A program made the position numbers and the translations under genes. Shown here one piece after another: positions 44,441 through 54,608 of a DNA stretch of 64,000 nucleotides. Every line of letters starts with the position of its first letter. Position 1 is the stretch's first letter. The notes beneath the pieces are model-generated. The model did not search any database and was not told the DNA's origin. It saw nothing but the letters and a program-made list of their open reading frames with translations. The stretch lies in NCBI GenBank assembly GCA_028279365.1, contig JANQNX010000014.1:393921-457920 (forward strand), given 5' to 3'. Origin of the DNA: Gammaproteobacteria bacterium (GTDB lineage Bacteria; Pseudomonadota; Gammaproteobacteria; Eutrophobiales; Eutrophobiaceae).

Positions 44441-46414
44441 ATGACTGACAACATGGAACAAATTTATCTGGCTATCGTTTTGTCGCCGTTGATCGGTTCG
44501 ATTATCGCCGGTTTGTTTGGCAAGGTGATTGGCCGGAGTGGGGCACACTGGATCACGATTATCGGTGTGGCGATATCCAGTATCTTGTCAATGATCGCCT
44601 ACAACCATCATATCTTTAATGATGCGCCCGACTATAATCAGGCAGTCTATACCTGGTTAAGCAGTGGCGGTATTGATTTCCAGGTGGGTTTTCTGATTGA
44701 CCCGCTTTCCGTCACGATGATGGTTGTGGTGACATTTGTTTCCTGGATGATACACATCTACACCATCGGTTATATGCATGATGATCCGGGTTATCAGCGC
44801 TTCTTTAGTTATATTTCATTGTTTACCTTCGCCATGTTAATGCTGGTGATGTCGAATAACTTTATGCAGTTGTTCTTTGGCTGGGAAGCGGTCGGCCTGG
44901 TGTCTTATCTGTTAATCGGATTCTGGTATAAAAAAGACACGGCGATTTTTGCCAACCTCAAAGCCTTTCTGGTGAATCGGGTTGGCGATTTTGGCTTCCT
45001 GTTGGGTATCGCTGCCGTATTGATGTATTTCAATACGCTGGATTATGCAGAGGTATTTGCCAACGTTAACCAGCATGCCGATACCACGATTGTGATTTTT
45101 GGCGAGCAGGCGTGGTCTTTGATGACGGTAATTTGTATCTGTTTGTTTATCGGCGCAATGGGTAAGTCGGCGCAAGTGCCATTACATGTCTGGCTACCTG
45201 ACTCCATGGAAGGCCCAACCCCGATATCGGCATTGATTCACGCGGCAACCATGGTCACTGCCGGTATCTTTATGGTATCGCGCATGTCGCCACTGTTCGA
45301 GTTATCCGAAACTGCATTGAGTTTTATCCTGATTATTGGATCGATTACAGCTTTATTCATGGGCTTTCTCGGATTGGTACAAAATGATATTAAGCGTGTT
45401 GTTGCATATTCAACGCTTTCGCAACTCGGTTATATGACTGTTGCTTTGGGTGCATCCGCGTATGCCGCAGCAATGTTTCATCTTGTCACACATGCCTTTT
45501 TTAAAGCCTTATTATTCCTCGGCGCGGGTTCCGTGATCATTATCATGCACCACGAGCAGGATATGCGTAAGATGGGCGGGCTGTATAAGCGTATGCCAAT
45601 TACCTGGATAACCTGTCTAGTGGGTTCCATTGCCTTGATTGGTTTTCCCGGTACCTCCGGCTTCTTTTCCAAGGACGCTATTATTGAAGCGGTGCATCAC
45701 TCTGATATTTATGGTAGCGGCTTTGCTTACTTTGCCGTTTTATCTGGCGTTTTCTTTACTGCGCTTTACAGTTTTCGTTTGTTCTTTATGACCTTCCATG
45801 GTGAAGAACGTATGGACAAGGAAACCTGGATGCATTTGCATGAAGCCCCGGCTGTGGTGACGGTGCCTTTGGTCGTATTAGCGATCCCTTCATTAATCCT
45901 GGGCGTGTTTCTTATTGGGCCGATGTTGTTTGGCGATTACTTTGGCAGCACAATTTACGTTGCGGCCGAACATAATGTATTGGCAGAGATAGCCGAAAAT
46001 TATCACGGCGTGTTTTTGTTTACATTACATGCATTCAAACACCCGCCAGTTTATCTGGCGTTCGCCGGCATTCTGGTGGCCTGGCTTTGCTATATCAAAT
46101 TTCCGAATTTACCCGAAAAGCTAGTGAGTCGTATCGGCATTATTCATAAAGTATTGTTGAATAAATACGGTTTTGATGATTTCAATCAGGCGGTATTCGC
46201 GAAGGGATCCACTGGCCTCGGTAAAGGCTTGTGGAAAGTGGGGGATGTCAGTTTGATTGATGGCTTACTGGTTAACGGCACGGCACAGAGTGTCAGAATT
46301 ATCTCTGGCATCATTCGGCAGGTACAAACCGGTTACCTTTATCACTACGCGTTCGCCATCATCCTTGGTCTATTGGCGTTAATCTTCGTCTTTGTACATG
46401 GAGTGTTGGCCTGA
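44441..46414 (+). CDS. nuoL: NADH-quinone oxidoreductase subunit L
   Basis: Distal antiporter-like proton pump of 657 residues with ~16 helices and the long lateral C-terminal helix. Conserved segments include [18 protein letters not shown], the channel Lys region [25 protein letters not shown]-like, and [15 protein letters not shown]. Confidence 0.97.
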   Translation: [657 protein letters not shown]

Positions 46415-46446
46415 AACAGCTGAACAATAAGAATTAATATAATCGA

Positions 46447-47967
46447 ATGACTGTTAACAACTTACCTCTGCTCAGTATGCTCATCTGGACGCCAATCATT
46501 GGCGGCGTATGGGCATTGATTGCCGGTGACAGGCAGGAACAGACGGTCAAGTTTTTTTCATTGGCGGTCTCGGTACTGACCTTTATTTTTTCCGTGATGT
46601 TGTATTTACAGTTCGATAACAACATCGCTGGTATGCAGTTCATTGAAAAAACGGCCTGGATCACTGCATTTGATATTAACTATTATCTGGGCGTCGATGG
46701 TATTGCATTACCATTAATCTTGTTAACCTCGTTCACCACGATTCTCGTGATACTGGCGGCCTGGGAAGTGATAGAGCAGCGTATCTCTTATTATATGTCT
46801 GCATTCCTGATACTAACCGGTTTGATGAACGGGGTGTTCGCGGCACTGGATGCCATATTGTTCTATGTCTTTTGGGAAGCGATGCTGATCCCGATGTTTA
46901 TCATTATAGGAATCTGGGGTGGACCTAATCGCGTCTATGCGACCATCAAGTTTTTCCTTTATACCTTTCTCGGTTCGGTCTTCATGTTGATCGCGCTGCT
47001 GTATCTTTATTCAGTGACCGACAGCTTTGATATTTTAAGCATGCATGATGCGCCGTTGGCCATGACCGCACAGAAGCTGATCTTTATTGCATTTTTCCTT
47101 GCCTTCGCTGTGAAAATTCCCATGTGGCCGGTTCATACCTGGTTGCCGGATGCACACGTTGAGGCACCAACTGGGGGTTCGGTTGTATTGGCAGCCATCA
47201 TGTTAAAGATGGGCGGCTACGGTTTCTTGCGTTTCAGTTTACCTATCGCGCCCGATGCCAGTTTGCATTTTGATGGCATCATGATTGGTTTGTCGTTGAT
47301 CGCGGTTGTTTATATTGGTTTTGTTGCGCTGGTCCAGGAAGACATGAAAAAGCTGATCGCTTATTCATCCATCTCACACATGGGCTTTGTCACGCTGGGC
47401 TTCTTTATTCCGTTTAGTATCGTCGCGACAACCGGCTCCAGTTCTGGTGCCATCATGGGTCTGGAAGGTGCGATGATGCAAATGATCTCGCATGGTTTTA
47501 TTTCTGCTGCGATGTTTCTCTGTGTGGGGGTGATGTATGACCGCATGCACAGTCGTATGATTAAGGATTACGGCGGTGTTGTGAACAGCATGCCTTACTT
47601 TGCGGCGTTTATGCTGTTGTTTGCCATGGCTAACTCCGGTTTGCCTGGTACATCTGGTTTTGTCGGTGAGTTTCTGGTGATTCTTAGCAGTTTCAAAGCC
47701 AGTTTCTGGATTGCCTTCGCTGCGGCGTTAACCCTGATTCTTGGTGCTGCTTATACGCTGTGGATGTATAAACGCGTTATCTTTGGTGATGTGACTCGCG
47801 ACGAAGTTGCTGAGTTGAAAGACATTAATTCAAGAGAAACATTGATTTTATTTTTATTGGCGGTGGTCGTGTTACTGTTTGGTATCTGGCCGGCACCTAT
47901 CTTTGATGTGATGCACGTTTCTGTTGAACAATTAACCAACCATATCTTGCAAAGCAAGATTCAATAA
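46447..47967 (+). CDS. nuoM: NADH-quinone oxidoreductase subunit M
   Basis: Antiporter-like proton-pumping subunit of 506 residues. The key Glu is in YVFWEAMLIPMF, and AFAVKIPMWPVHTWLPDAHVE and KLIAYSSISHMGFV are conserved channel regions. It has about 14 helices. Confidence 0.97.
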   Translation: MTVNNLPLLSMLIWTPIIGGVWALIAGDRQEQTVKFFSLAVSVLTFIFSVMLYLQFDNNIAGMQFIEKTAWITAFDINYYLGVDGIALPLILLTSFTTILVILAAWEVIEQRISYYMSAFLILTGLMNGVFAALDAILFYVFWEAMLIPMFIIIGIWGGPNRVYATIKFFLYTFLGSVFMLIALLYLYSVTDSFDILSMHDAPLAMTAQKLIFIAFFLAFAVKIPMWPVHTWLPDAHVEAPTGGSVVLAAIMLKMGGYGFLRFSLPIAPDASLHFDGIMIGLSLIAVVYIGFVALVQEDMKKLIAYSSISHMGFVTLGFFIPFSIVATTGSSSGAIMGLEGAMMQMISHGFISAAMFLCVGVMYDRMHSRMIKDYGGVVNSMPYFAAFMLLFAMANSGLPGTSGFVGEFLVILSSFKASFWIAFAAALTLILGAAYTLWMYKRVIFGDVTRDEVAELKDINSRETLILFLLAVVVLLFGIWPAPIFDVMHVSVEQLTNHILQSKIQ

Positions 47968-47976
47968 TGGTGAACT

Positions 47977-49407
47977 ATGAGCGCTGATCTATACATTGCA
48001 CTACCTGAAATTAGCCTGTTATTGCTGGCCAGTTTAGTGCTTGTTGTTGATGCCTTTAGCAGTGACCCGGAACATCGCATCAGTTTCTGGTTGACGCAGG
48101 CAAGTCTTGTTACTGTGATAGTGCTGGTGGTGACAAGTTTTCCAGAGACCGGTCAATTGGCATTTCACTCCAGCTTTATCAGCGATGCCATGAGCGCGGT
48201 GTTAAAAATTAGTATGTGTGCCATCACTGCGATTGTCTTTTTGTATTCATTTGAATATTTAAAAGAACACAATTGTTTAAAAGGTGAATATTTCGTACTC
48301 GGTCTATTTGCGGTATTGGGTATGATGATTATGTCGTCGGCTTACAGTTTGTTAACGGTATACCTCGGGCTTGAATTACTTTCGTTGTCACTTTATGCCA
48401 TGGTAGCGATGAATCGTGACTCATCTTCCGCATCTGAGGCAGCGATGAAGTACTTTGTGCTCGGTGCGCTTGCTTCCGGTATGTTGTTATACGGTATTTC
48501 CACGATCTATGGCCTGAGTGGCTCTTTGCAACTCAATGACATCGCCGCTGCAATTAACAGCGATAGTATCAACCAGAGTTTTCTGGTATTCGGCATGATA
48601 TTCATCATTATCGGTATCGCCTTTAAGCTTGGCGCCGCTCCTTTCCATATGTGGGTACCGGATGTTTATCAGGGTGCGCCCACCTCGGTCACATTATTTA
48701 TCAGTACGGCCCCAAAACTTGCTGCCTTTGCGATGGCAATTCGTGTGCTGGTGGACGGTTTGTTACCGCTGATGGAGGACTGGCAATCGATTCTGAGTAT
48801 ACTGGCCGTGTTGTCGATGGCGATAGGAAATGTGATCGCCATTTCGCAAACAAACATCAAACGCATGCTGGCCTATTCGACTATCGCGCATGTCGGTTAT
48901 TTATTCCTGGGTTTGATCGCGGGTACCCCTGCGGGCTTTGCCGGTTCGATGTTTTACATTATCAGCTATGCGATCATGAGTATGTGTGCATTTGGTATGA
49001 TTATCCTGTTAGGCCGCAGTGACCTCGAGGCAGAACAGCTTGATGATTTCAAAGGGCTGGCCGAACGTTCTCCCTGGTTTGCCTTTATTATGATGTGCGT
49101 GATGTTTTCCATGACCGGTATCCCGCCGTTTCTGGGATTCTGGTCAAAATGGTTTGTGCTGAAAGAGTTGGTCGATTCAGGTTTTGTGACCCTGGCAGCC
49201 ATCGCTGTTGTGTTTTCGATAATTGGTGCGTATTACTATTTGCGCATTATCAAGTTAATGTATTTCGATAAAGCCGTATCGATGACTGCAATCAAGGCGT
49301 CACAACAGATGCGCACCGTGTTAACGATTAATGGTCTGGCGATTATCGTATTGGGACTGATACCGAATGCGTTAATGACGCTATGTTTAATGGCACTAAC
49401 AGGGTAG
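47977..49407 (+). CDS. nuoN: NADH-quinone oxidoreductase subunit N
   Basis: Third antiporter-like subunit, 476 residues and 13-14 helices, last gene of the operon. Conserved stretches include YLGLELLSLSLYAMVA, KLGAAPFHMWVPDVYQGAPT and KRMLAYSTIAHVGY. It converges on the psd gene with only seven bases between the stop codons. Confidence 0.97.
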   Translation: MSADLYIALPEISLLLLASLVLVVDAFSSDPEHRISFWLTQASLVTVIVLVVTSFPETGQLAFHSSFISDAMSAVLKISMCAITAIVFLYSFEYLKEHNCLKGEYFVLGLFAVLGMMIMSSAYSLLTVYLGLELLSLSLYAMVAMNRDSSSASEAAMKYFVLGALASGMLLYGISTIYGLSGSLQLNDIAAAINSDSINQSFLVFGMIFIIIGIAFKLGAAPFHMWVPDVYQGAPTSVTLFISTAPKLAAFAMAIRVLVDGLLPLMEDWQSILSILAVLSMAIGNVIAISQTNIKRMLAYSTIAHVGYLFLGLIAGTPAGFAGSMFYIISYAIMSMCAFGMIILLGRSDLEAEQLDDFKGLAERSPWFAFIMMCVMFSMTGIPPFLGFWSKWFVLKELVDSGFVTLAAIAVVFSIIGAYYYLRIIKLMYFDKAVSMTAIKASQQMRTVLTINGLAIIVLGLIPNALMTLCLMALTG

Positions 49408-49414
49408 AGACGGA

Positions 49415-50275
49415 CTAGGCTTTACCCAATAATTGCCCTACCTGAATCGCGTCCCCCGCTTTTAATTCTTTATTCCAGTTAACCCGTCCTTGCTCGAACA
49501 GCAGGATCACAGTCGAACCCATATTAAAGTGTCCAAACTCATCGCCTTGTTTTAGGGAAATGTCAGCGCCGGATTGATCCTGTATCGTTATTTCTCGGTG
49601 TCGACTCGGTGTAATTTGCCCCGCAAAAACGGTTTCCATACTGCCGACAAACAGCGCGCCGACCATGATCTGTGCAAGCAGTCCGTGCGGCGTATCGAAT
49701 ACACTAATAAAGCGTTCGTTTCGGGCAAACACCGCGTTTATTGTTCTGACTGTCGGATTATTCACTGCAAATAATTTACCCGGGACATAAACGGTTTTGA
49801 TTAATTTACCATCCATCGGCATGTGAATACGGTGATAGTCTCGGGGAGACAAATACAGGCAGGCAAATTTTCCATTAATAAAACGATCCACCAGGGTTTG
49901 ATCATTGGCCAGCAGTTGTGGGAGTGAATAGCGTTTGCCTTTTGCCTGAAGAATCTGCTGTTGATCAATGTCGCCGATCTGACTGATCGCACCATCCACC
50001 GGTGATAAAATATGCGCTTGATGTTTATCCCAACTCCTGGCTGTGGGTGCTAGCTGGCGGGTAAAAAAGGCATTAAACGAGGCATAAACATCAGCATCGG
50101 CATGGATTGCTTGTGACATATCGACATTATATAGATGGATAAAGCGACTTATCAGCAGGTTTTTCCAGGTCTTCTGTTCAATACGGGTCAAGCGATAAAT
50201 AATATGCGTTAACCAGTGTTTGGGCAGACAGTATTGCGGTAATACTTTTATCAAATCGAATAATCGCTGACCCAT
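49415..50275 (-). CDS. psd: Phosphatidylserine decarboxylase proenzyme
   Basis: Membrane-associated pyruvoyl enzyme, 286 residues, that makes phosphatidylethanolamine from phosphatidylserine. The self-cleavage site is in FNMGSTVILL: cleavage before Ser254 creates the pyruvoyl group and the small alpha subunit. Other conserved parts are LSPVDGAISQ, LSPRDYHRIHMP and VGALFVGSMET. It is followed on the minus strand by nuoN in opposite orientation; PCuAC and SCO genes lie upstream. Confidence 0.96.
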   Translation of the reverse strand: MGQRLFDLIKVLPQYCLPKHWLTHIIYRLTRIEQKTWKNLLISRFIHLYNVDMSQAIHADADVYASFNAFFTRQLAPTARSWDKHQAHILSPVDGAISQIGDIDQQQILQAKGKRYSLPQLLANDQTLVDRFINGKFACLYLSPRDYHRIHMPMDGKLIKTVYVPGKLFAVNNPTVRTINAVFARNERFISVFDTPHGLLAQIMVGALFVGSMETVFAGQITPSRHREITIQDQSGADISLKQGDEFGHFNMGSTVILLFEQGRVNWNKELKAGDAIQVGQLLGKA

Positions 50276-50300
50276 GAGCTAATTCGGTAATGTGAGGTTA

Positions 50301-50765
50301 TCAGTGATGATGATGTGAGTGATCTTGTAAGTTTTTTCGTTTAACAACGGCATTGGTCTCAAAAACACTGCCATCGGCAAAGTAAAAGCGCAGGCTATGT
50401 TGATCGCCACGCTGTAAGCGGGTTTTCGGATTAAACAGCATTAAATGAAAATCACCGGGTTTAAGTTCAAGACGATTGCCGGCAGCAATGATCAGTTGAT
50501 TTTGTTTTTGCATGCTGACCGTGTCATTTTCAACAATACTGCGATGTATCTCTACTCGCTCGAATTGTTGACTATCCACATTCAGTAAGGTCATATCCTT
50601 GTCCGATGAATTAACAATCGTCAGGTAGGCTGCCATGACTTTGACCGTAGGCGGTGCTTCACTGATCCATGCCTGTTCGAGTATTACCGCATCATCAGCG
50701 TGGCTGGAAAAATTAAATGCCAGAAACAATAGCGGTACCAGTAGATATCTCAAATTAAGTCGCAT
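50301..50765 (-). CDS. PCuAC-family periplasmic copper chaperone
   Basis: Exported copper(I) chaperone of 154 residues, signal peptide to about 23 (SHADD). The copper motif H-X10-M-X21-H-X-M is visible as His74, Met85, His107 and Met109 (KPGDFHLML). The protein ends in a His-rich tail (HSHHHH). It delivers copper to the CuA site of cytochrome c oxidase together with SCO. The ATG at 50765 overlaps the SCO gene's stop, so the longer open frame upstream is not used. Confidence 0.92.
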   Translation of the reverse strand: MRLNLRYLLVPLLFLAFNFSSHADDAVILEQAWISEAPPTVKVMAAYLTIVNSSDKDMTLLNVDSQQFERVEIHRSIVENDTVSMQKQNQLIIAAGNRLELKPGDFHLMLFNPKTRLQRGDQHSLRFYFADGSVFETNAVVKRKNLQDHSHHHH

Positions 50766-51402
50766 CGATAAACTCTTTGATCTGTTTAAATTGAAGGCTA
50801 ATTGCATTCGCCTCATGTGGCGGCGCGATTTTACCGACCAGTCTTCCAAGCGGGTCGATAAGAAAAATGGAAGCCGAATGATCGACCAGGTAGTTTTCCT
50901 GATCGGCTTCATTGTTAATAAAATAGACAATGCCCAGTTGCCTGGTCATGGCTTGTATTTGTTGCTGACTGCCACCCAGACCAATCATATCCGGATGAAA
51001 ATACTTGACGTATTGATTGAGTAACTGGCTTTCATCGCGCTCCGGATCGACACTGACGAAAACCAGCTGTGTTTGTTCGGAGACTTGCTTAAGCTGGGGA
51101 TAGGCATTGGCCAATACTGACAGTGTGATTGGGCAGATATCTGGACAATTGGTGTAGCCAAAGAATAAAAAAGACCATTTCCCCCGCAATTGCTCCAGGC
51201 CAAACTGGCCGCCGTCCTGATCAACAGTCTCAAACTGGGTCAGTTGTTTGGGGTTAGGCCAGAATAAGCCTGGAATTGCTGCTTGCTGTAATTGTTGCTG
51301 TTCCAGCTTTAATGAAAAATAAAACCCGCCCGCTGCTGCGATTACGGCAATGGCAATCAACACAGGCGTTAATATCTGGTTTTGTCTCTGTTTTTCAGTC
51401 AT
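50755..51402 (-). CDS. SCO1/SenC-family copper chaperone
   Basis: Membrane-anchored thioredoxin-fold protein of 215 residues. An N-terminal helix (about 11-30) anchors it, and the soluble domain carries the copper ligands Cys86 and Cys90 (TNCPDICP) and a later His in VDHSASIFLID. SCO proteins assemble CuA of cytochrome c oxidase. The start at ATG 51402 gives the usual short N-terminus; an ATG at 51447 is also in frame. The overlap with the PCuAC gene indicates an operon. Confidence 0.93.
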   Translation of the reverse strand: MTEKQRQNQILTPVLIAIAVIAAAGGFYFSLKLEQQQLQQAAIPGLFWPNPKQLTQFETVDQDGGQFGLEQLRGKWSFLFFGYTNCPDICPITLSVLANAYPQLKQVSEQTQLVFVSVDPERDESQLLNQYVKYFHPDMIGLGGSQQQIQAMTRQLGIVYFINNEADQENYLVDHSASIFLIDPLGRLVGKIAPPHEANAISLQFKQIKEFIDAT

Positions 51403-51497
51403 TTCGCCATTATACCTGAATGGCTTAACTCTGATACGACCCGGCAATATCCCATCCTGTCATGTCGGCAAGCCTGAAAAACAAGCGACACCAATAT

Positions 51498-51524
51498 TAA
51501 AGAATTAAAACGCCCGGCCGATAG
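51498..51524 (+). promoter_or_regulatory. FliA (sigma-28) promoter of the chemotaxis operon
   Basis: TAAAGAAT (51498-51505), an 11-base spacer and GCCGATAG (51517-51524) match the sigma-28 consensus TAAAGTTT-N11-GCCGATAA at 5/8 plus 7/8 positions with exact spacing. It lies 63 bases before the first chemotaxis start codon. Confidence 0.85.
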
Positions 51525-51587
51525 AAAAAGTTGAAGACCATGTCTCGTTACGTGGACTCCCTACAATTGACTATCGAGGAAATAAGT

Positions 51588-51950
51588 ATGGCGACGATTC
51601 TAACTGTAGATGATTCAGCATCTATTCGGCAAATGGTGTCGTTTACCCTGAAAGGGGCAGGCTTTGAGGTCATCGAGGCTGTCGATGGCGAAGATGCCCT
51701 CAACAAGGCCAAGGCAAGTGATCCCGATGCAGTCCTGACTGACGTTAATATGCCAAAAATGGATGGTATTACATTAATTCAGGAGCTGCGCAAGCTGCCC
51801 AACTATCGGCATAAGCCGATGTTGATGCTCACTACTGAATCTTCAGGCGATATGAAAAGTAAAGGCAGGTCAGCAGGCGCTACCGGCTGGTTGGTTAAAC
51901 CTTTTAATCCCGATCAGCTATTGGCGACGATTAAAAAAGTCATTAACTGA
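51588..51950 (+). CDS. CheY-like single-domain response regulator
   Basis: A 120-residue receiver without output domain. The acidic pair Asp8-Asp9 (TVDDSAS), phospho-acceptor Asp52 (LTDVNMPKMDG), the Thr of LMLTTE and the Lys of WLVKPFN are all intact. It resembles CheY proteins encoded ahead of cheA in non-enteric chemotaxis operons. The ATG at 51588 has a CGAGGAAATAAGT site and gives the normal CheY length; an ATG at 51531 would lie at the predicted transcription start. It is the first gene of the FliA-driven operon and probably signals to flagellar motors. Confidence 0.92.
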   Translation: MATILTVDDSASIRQMVSFTLKGAGFEVIEAVDGEDALNKAKASDPDAVLTDVNMPKMDGITLIQELRKLPNYRHKPMLMLTTESSGDMKSKGRSAGATGWLVKPFNPDQLLATIKKVIN

Positions 51951-51997
51951 ATATCTGTTCATTTAAATAAGCTTATCAGCACACAGGTACGCATGGT

Positions 51998-54067
51998 ATG
52001 AGTATAGACTTGTCCCAATTCCACGGCGTTTTCTTTGAAGAGAGCTTTGAAGGTCTTGCCGTGATGGAAACCGAGTTGCTCGACTTTGATATCGCGCATC
52101 CGGATCATGAGATCATCAATACTATTTTCAGAGCGGCACACTCAATAAAGGGCGGCAGCGGCAGCTTTGGTTTTACCGAGATCACGAACTTTACTCACGT
52201 CCTTGAAACCTTACTGGACGAAATTCGGGCCGGTAAGCGCAACATGACGCAGCAGGACATTGATGTGTTTCTGCGTTCGGTCGATTGTTTACGGGAAATG
52301 CTGACGTCGGCAAGAGATGATACAGCACTGAATCATGATCTGGTGCAGTCACTACAAAGCGAATTAGAAACTTATCTTGACCAAACTGACACCACTGATA
52401 CGCAGCAAGACAACCAGGTGGCCGATGCTGACACTTCAGCGGGAAAAACGGCTGAAGTTTCATGGCATATTCGTTTTTTTCCACACAGTCATCTTTTTCA
52501 AACGGGTAATGACCCACTGCGGATAATTCGTGAGCTTGAAGAATTGGGCGAGATCAAAAGTGAATGTGATCTATCCGCACTGCCTTTAATAGACGGCCTG
52601 GATACAGAGCAATGTTATTTAAACTGGAACATAACGCTGACGGGAAATATTAACGAGGAACAAATTAAAGAAGTTTTCGAATGGGTTGAAGATGATTGCG
52701 ACCTGAGCATCAATTTGCTTAATTCCCGCGAGGAAACGCAACAAAACGCGAATGACAACAATAACGGTGAACAACAGGCTGAAGCCGTTGTAGTAGCTAA
52801 AGCTGAAGATAGAAGGCAGGGTGAAGACAGAAGAAAAACGGATCGTCGCAGCGCTGGCAATACTGAATCGACATCGATCCGCGTCAGCATTGATAAAGTT
52901 GATGCCTTAATCAACATGGTCGGTGAACTGGTGATTACACAATCCATGTTAGGTCAGTTTACTGAGCAGGTTGATATTGCCAATCATGAACAGCTCAATG
53001 AGGGTTTAAAACAACTTGAACGTAACACGCGTGAGTTGCAGGAAAGCGTCATGCAAATTCGGATGTTGCCAATCAGTTTCTCATTTAACCGATTTCCCAG
53101 ACTGGTTCACGACTTAAGCAAACAGCTGGATAAGAAAATAGAATTAAAACTTAGTGGTGAATCCACTGAACTGGATAAAACTGTCATGGAGAAGATTGGT
53201 GATCCACTGGTGCATCTGGTGCGCAATTCAATTGACCATGGCATAGAAAGTCCTGAAGTCAGGCAAGCAGCTGGAAAACCGGAGACGGGTCTGTTGCATC
53301 TAAATGCTTTCCACGAAGGCGGTAATATCATCATTGAAATAGAGGATGACGGTGCAGGACTGAATAAAGATAAAATTTTTAACAAAGCGCTTGAACGGGG
53401 TTTGGTCAGCAAAGATGAAACCCTGGACGATGACCAAATCAACGATCTGATATTCCGCCCCGGCTTTTCGACGGCAGATACTGTTAGTGATGTCTCCGGC
53501 CGAGGCGTTGGCATGGATGTAGTGAGACGAAATATCAAGGATCTGGGTGGAACGGTCGGAGTGAAATCAGTCGAGGGCAAAGGTTCGGTTTTTAGAATCA
53601 AACTTCCGTTGACGCTGGCAATACTGGATGGACAACTGATTAGAGTCGGCAATCAGATCTACATCATCCCGCTAATATCCATTATCGAATCATTACAAAT
53701 CCAGCAAGAACAAATTAAATCAATCGTCGGTGAGGCTGAGGTCTATCGCCTGCGCGAAGACTACATTCCTATCATCAGGCTGCATTCTATTTTTAATATT
53801 GAAAGCGATAGCACCCGACTTGAAGACGGTTTGCTGGTAGTGGTCGAGGGTGACCGACAAAAGGTCGGAATTTTCGTCGATGATTTGCTGGCACAACAAC
53901 AGGTTGTGATCAAGAGCCTGGAGACCAACTACCAGAAAGTGGATGGCATATCCGGCGCGACGATTCTTGGCAACGGCACGGTCGCGATGATTCTGGATAT
54001 CTCCAGCATGATAGGGTTATCAAAAAATACTCAACATTTTAATCATATTGAACATAAGGCCGCATAG
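51998..54067 (+). CDS. cheA: Chemotaxis histidine kinase CheA
   Basis: A 689-residue CheA. The P1 Hpt domain holds the phospho-acceptor His48 in RAAHSIKGGSGSFGF. Next come a variable region, P3 dimerisation helices, the P4 kinase domain (VHLVRNSIDHGIE, EDDGAGLN, GRGVGMDVVRRN) and the CheW-like P5 domain (LPLTLAILDGQLIRV to the end). A charged linker rich in Arg and Asp lies at about 265-290. It autophosphorylates under receptor control and phosphorylates the CheY and CheB encoded in this operon. Confidence 0.96.
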   Translation: MSIDLSQFHGVFFEESFEGLAVMETELLDFDIAHPDHEIINTIFRAAHSIKGGSGSFGFTEITNFTHVLETLLDEIRAGKRNMTQQDIDVFLRSVDCLREMLTSARDDTALNHDLVQSLQSELETYLDQTDTTDTQQDNQVADADTSAGKTAEVSWHIRFFPHSHLFQTGNDPLRIIRELEELGEIKSECDLSALPLIDGLDTEQCYLNWNITLTGNINEEQIKEVFEWVEDDCDLSINLLNSREETQQNANDNNNGEQQAEAVVVAKAEDRRQGEDRRKTDRRSAGNTESTSIRVSIDKVDALINMVGELVITQSMLGQFTEQVDIANHEQLNEGLKQLERNTRELQESVMQIRMLPISFSFNRFPRLVHDLSKQLDKKIELKLSGESTELDKTVMEKIGDPLVHLVRNSIDHGIESPEVRQAAGKPETGLLHLNAFHEGGNIIIEIEDDGAGLNKDKIFNKALERGLVSKDETLDDDQINDLIFRPGFSTADTVSDVSGRGVGMDVVRRNIKDLGGTVGVKSVEGKGSVFRIKLPLTLAILDGQLIRVGNQIYIIPLISIIESLQIQQEQIKSIVGEAEVYRLREDYIPIIRLHSIFNIESDSTRLEDGLLVVVEGDRQKVGIFVDDLLAQQQVVIKSLETNYQKVDGISGATILGNGTVAMILDISSMIGLSKNTQHFNHIEHKAA

Positions 54068-54075
54068 GAGGAACT

Positions 54076-54591
54076 ATGGAGCAACAAATTCAAGAGAGCA
54101 CTCACGTCACCATCAATACACAGAGTGAATCCGAACAGTTTCTTACGTTTATGTTGGCCGGCGAAGAATATGGTGTCGACATATTACGTGTACAGGAAAT
54201 AAAAGGCTGGGACAACGCAACCGAGATCCCTAATACCCCGGATTACATTCAGGGGGTGTTGAATTTGAGAGGCACTATTGTACCTATCGTTGACCTACGT
54301 GTCAGATTTGAGCTGGAAAAAATTGAATACAGCAATACAACTGTGGTCATCGTATTAAAAGTAAAGGGTGATGAAAAAGAAAAGACAATCGGTTTTGTCG
54401 TGGATGCCGTATCTGATGTTTATAACATCGACCAGGGGCAACTAAAGCCGGCTCCTGACTTCGGTAGCGCGGTACGAACGGAGTTTGTCAAAGGTTTGGC
54501 GACGATAGACGAAAAGATGTTAATCCTGCTGGATATCGATCATTTGGTCGATGCGGATATCAAGCTCAACAGTAGTGAAGTGACTCACTAG
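54076..54591 (+). CDS. cheW: Chemotaxis coupling protein CheW
   Basis: A 171-residue CheW that couples receptors to CheA. Typical segments are FLTFMLAGEEYGVDILRVQEI, NTPDYIQGVLNLRGTIVPIVDLR and FVVDAVSDVYNI. An AGGAGGA site precedes the ATG. It sits eight bases after cheA and is followed 17 bases later by the globin-receptor gene. Confidence 0.95.
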   Translation: MEQQIQESTHVTINTQSESEQFLTFMLAGEEYGVDILRVQEIKGWDNATEIPNTPDYIQGVLNLRGTIVPIVDLRVRFELEKIEYSNTTVVIVLKVKGDEKEKTIGFVVDAVSDVYNIDQGQLKPAPDFGSAVRTEFVKGLATIDEKMLILLDIDHLVDADIKLNSSEVTH

Positions 54592-54608
54592 GCGACAGGA
54601 CAGTAATA